Below, in pieces: positions 6,597 through 7,914 of a stretch of DNA of 7,914 nt. Numbering within the stretch: position 1 is the stretch's first letter; each line of letters begins with the position of its first letter. The notes under the pieces were generated by a model. The model did not search any database. It saw only the letters and a program-made list of their open reading frames with translations, and was not told the DNA's origin. The translations under genes were made by a program, and so were the position numbers. The DNA is taken from NCBI GenBank assembly GCA_030754475.1, contig JASMAE010000249.1, positions 1-7,914 on the forward strand. The letters are read 5' to 3'. This stretch comes from Rhodospirillales bacterium (GTDB lineage Bacteria; Pseudomonadota; Alphaproteobacteria; Rhodospirillales; JASLLV01).

Positions 6597-7608
6597 TGAG
6601 GACCGCGCCATAAACGTTCGCGACGGATTTCTCGGGGCCATCGGCAACACGCCGTTGATCCGCTTGGCCGCGGCGTCCGAGGCGACGGGTTGCGAGATAC
6701 TCGGCAAGGCCGAGTTCCTCAACCCCGGAAGCTCGGTCAAGGACCGCGCCGCTCTTTACATCGTCCGCGACGCCGAGGAACGCGGCCTCCTGAAGCCCGG
6801 CGGGGTGATCGTCGAGGGCACCGCCGGGAACACCGGCATCGGGCTGGCACTGGTCGGCAACGCGCTTGGCTACCGCACCGTCATCGTCATTCCCGAGACC
6901 CAGAGCAAAGAAAAGATGGACATGCTCCGGCTGTGCGGCGCCGAGCTTATGGCGGTGCCCGCCGTTCCCTACCGCAACCCGGAAAATTACGTCCACGTCT
7001 CCGAGCGCGTCGCCGCCGAGTATGCGGACAAGGAACCCGAAGGGGCGCTATGGGCCAATCAGTGGGATAATCTCGCCAACTGCCGCGCCCATTATGAAGG
7101 CACAGGCCCCGAGATCTGGCGCCAGACCGGCGGCAGGATCGATGGTTTCATTTGCGCCATCGGCACCGGCGGTACGCTGGCCGGCGTCAGTAAGTTCCTC
7201 AAGGAGGAGCGCTCCGACATCGTCATCGGCCTTGCCGATCCCATGGGTGCGGCGATGTACGAATATTTCAAGAACGGCGAGCTGAAATCCGAAGGCAGCT
7301 CAATCACCGAGGGCATAGGCCAGGGGCGCGTGACCGACAACGTGGCCGAAGCGCGGATCGATCTGCCGTTCCAGATTCCCGATGAGGAGATGTTGCCCGT
7401 CGTGTTCGACTTGTTGATCGAGGAGGGGCTCTGCGTCGGTGGATCAAGCGGTATCAACGTCGCCGGAGCCATCCGGTTGGCCCGCGAGCTTGGACCTGGA
7501 CACACCATCGTCACCATCCTTGCCGACGGCGGCCAGCGCTATCAGAGCAAGATGTTCAATCCTGATTTCCTGAAGCAAAAGGGCCTACCAACGCCGGCCT
7601 GGCTTTAG
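6553..7608 (+). CDS. cysK: Cysteine synthase (O-acetylserine sulfhydrylase family), PLP enzyme
   Basis: It should make cysteine from O-acetylserine and sulfide with pyridoxal phosphate in the cytosol. From ATG 6553 it has 351 residues. Motifs: NTPLIRL (31-37), PLP lysine Lys63 in NPGSSVKDRA, substrate loop TAGNTG (90-95), phosphate-binding GTGGT (204-208), GGSSG (296-300) near the pyridine nitrogen. Overall it resembles the roughly 330-345-residue alphaproteobacterial type rather than E. coli CysK; a cystathionine beta-synthase-like role is less likely. The start is the problem. ATG 6553 is the only standard in-frame start before the conserved region, but it overlaps nudF by 44 bp and adds 19 residues of atypical sequence. 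Family proteins, as I remember them, begin like M-N-V-R-D-G-F; here that position is ATA at 6610, with GAGGA 7 nt upstream. Translation from ATA would give 332 residues. The enzyme assignment is firm; the start is not. Confidence 0.93.
   Translation: MPSCANVGATPREADEDRAINVRDGFLGAIGNTPLIRLAAASEATGCEILGKAEFLNPGSSVKDRAALYIVRDAEERGLLKPGGVIVEGTAGNTGIGLALVGNALGYRTVIVIPETQSKEKMDMLRLCGAELMAVPAVPYRNPENYVHVSERVAAEYADKEPEGALWANQWDNLANCRAHYEGTGPEIWRQTGGRIDGFICAIGTGGTLAGVSKFLKEERSDIVIGLADPMGAAMYEYFKNGELKSEGSSITEGIGQGRVTDNVAEARIDLPFQIPDEEMLPVVFDLLIEEGLCVGGSSGINVAGAIRLARELGPGHTIVTILADGGQRYQSKMFNPDFLKQKGLPTPAWL
6596..6613 (+). promoter_or_regulatory. cysK translation-initiation region: mini-ORF and GAGGA before ATA
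   Basis: The nudF stop TGA (6594-6596) overlaps an ATG at 6596. That ATG reads five codons (M-R-T-A-P) and stops at TAA 6611-6613. The stop overlaps ATA 6610-6612, the first codon of the conserved cysK reading. GAGGA (6598-6602) is 7 nt before the ATA. The arrangement would allow re-initiation, or it may mark a damaged start. The overlaps are directly visible; use of ATA is inferred. Confidence 0.5.
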
Positions 7609-7628
7609 AGTGCCGTGCTCCGGCGCCA

Positions 7629-7642
7629 GCTTAGGGCTTAGG
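7629..7642 (+). repeat. 7-bp tandem repeat after cysK
   Basis: GCTTAGG occurs twice in tandem (7629-7635 and 7636-7642), 21 bp past the cysK stop. No function is evident. No clear intrinsic terminator with a T-run is visible between 7609 and 7658. Confidence 0.5.
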
Positions 7643-7658
7643 ATCTAAACCTGCACTG

Positions 7659-7733
7659 ATGTCCGCTTTGGGTCAAAAGCAGACGAAAATACTGACCTCG
7701 AATAACGTCTGCTTACCCCCTGATAGCGGACAT
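7659..7733. repeat. Nested inverted-repeat intergenic element (75 bp)
   Basis: Outer arms ATGTCCGCT (7659-7667) and AGCGGACAT (7725-7733) are perfectly complementary, as are inner arms AGCAGACG (7678-7685) and CGTCTGCT (7706-7713). Each half can also fold alone: GTCCGCTTT with AAAAGCAGAC on the left, and GTCTGCT with AGCGGAC on the right, each with one mismatch or wobble. The element can thus form one long hairpin or two short ones. Its minus-strand reading encodes S-A-F-D-P-K-R-T. I remember that peptide from many spurious hypothetical proteins in alphaproteobacteria, which suggests a widespread REP-like repeat. It lies between the convergent cysK and the right-edge gene. Confidence 0.7.
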
Positions 7734-7738
7734 TGAGA

Positions 7739-7914
7739 TTACTCCTGATCCAGGTGCCAATACCGCCTACAGCCGCCCTCACGAGACCAGTCTCGCCTCT
7801 GAGACCATCCCAACGCCCGCAGTGCCTGTCCAACGTTCATGGGGTGTGGGCGGGCGCTGTAACGTCCACTCAATCTAGCCACGAACTCCTCCATCGACCA
7901 AGGGCGATCCCGCT
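7739..7914 (-). CDS. Unidentified protein, C-terminal 57 residues (cut by right edge)
   Basis: Reading the minus strand from the right edge, one frame is open for 57 codons to TAA at 7741-7739. The peptide includes WSMEEFVARLSGRYSAR, NVGQALRALGW, RRYWHLDQE and the stop. The pattern (a helix with VGQALRALGW, then basic residues, then a short strand with R-Y-W) resembles the C-terminal winged-helix tails of some phage or plasmid primase-like and DNA-binding proteins. That is only a resemblance. Codon use is less G/C-biased than in the neighbours (AGA, AGT, GGA, CGT, CCA, TTG occur), hinting at acquired DNA. The stop lies 5 bp from the inverted-repeat element. It may also be a remnant rather than an intact gene. 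Confidence 0.45.
   Translation of the reverse strand, partial: RDRPWSMEEFVARLSGRYSARPHPMNVGQALRALGWSQRRDWSREGGCRRYWHLDQE

Noticed and set aside
7783..7794. Inverted repeat GAGACCAGTCTC
   Set aside because: Only 5-bp arms and inside the likely coding end at 7739-7914; expected by chance at this size.
7645..7833. 62-codon minus-strand ORF ending S-A-F-D-P-K-R-T-S-V-Q-V
   Set aside because: It reads through the inverted-repeat element and is in a different frame from the more protein-like 7739-7914 reading; such ORFs are typical spurious translations of this repeat.
1..7914. CRISPR array, tRNA, rRNA, complete insertion sequence
   Set aside because: No regularly spaced repeats, no cloverleaf or rRNA signature and no transposase with terminal repeats were seen on either strand.

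Overview
This GC-rich window, with strong G/C preference at third codon positions, looks chromosomal and alphaproteobacterial. The protein types support this: an ImuB-DnaE2 mutasome cassette, an alpha/beta hydrolase-OsmC fusion, a NudF/TrgB-type Nudix enzyme and a long cysteine synthase of the form common in that class. The right end carries an intergenic palindromic repeat of a kind I remember from many alphaproteobacterial genomes. No rRNA, tRNA, CRISPR array or complete insertion sequence is visible.

Layout. Positions 2-1003 (+) are the 3' part of imuB, cut by the left edge. After an 81-bp gap comes dnaE2 (+, start taken as 1085, end 4246). Together these encode the inducible translesion-synthesis machinery; imuA would be expected just off the left edge. 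Positions 4247-4437 separate convergent genes and hold a tandem duplication, a stem-loop and a 31-codon reverse-strand ORF that looks like the orphaned start of a larger gene. The alpha/beta hydrolase-OsmC fusion follows on the minus strand (4438-5697). A 260-bp divergent region (5698-5957) holds a candidate promoter with two palindromes for the hydrolase, and an 18-bp direct repeat. Then nudF/trgB (5958-6596) and cysK (6553 or 6610 to 7608) run on the plus strand as a tightly overlapping pair. Beyond cysK lie a nested inverted-repeat element (7659-7733) and the 3' end of an unidentified minus-strand gene (7739 to the right edge) with less GC-biased codon use, perhaps the edge of an accessory region.

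How the genes fit together. The theme is stress tolerance: error-prone lesion bypass (imuB, dnaE2), thiol-peroxide/osmotic-type protection (OsmC fusion), ADP-ribose clean-up and cysteine supply (nudF, cysK). The nudF-cysK pair recalls the trgAB/cysK tellurite-resistance locus described in Rhodobacter sphaeroides. I found no clearly undescribed system. The best leads are the apparent lack of a normal start codon at the homology start of cysK, mini-ORFs overlapping the probable starts of both dnaE2 and cysK, the orphan gene start at 4300-4395, and the repeat plus unidentified gene end at the right edge.
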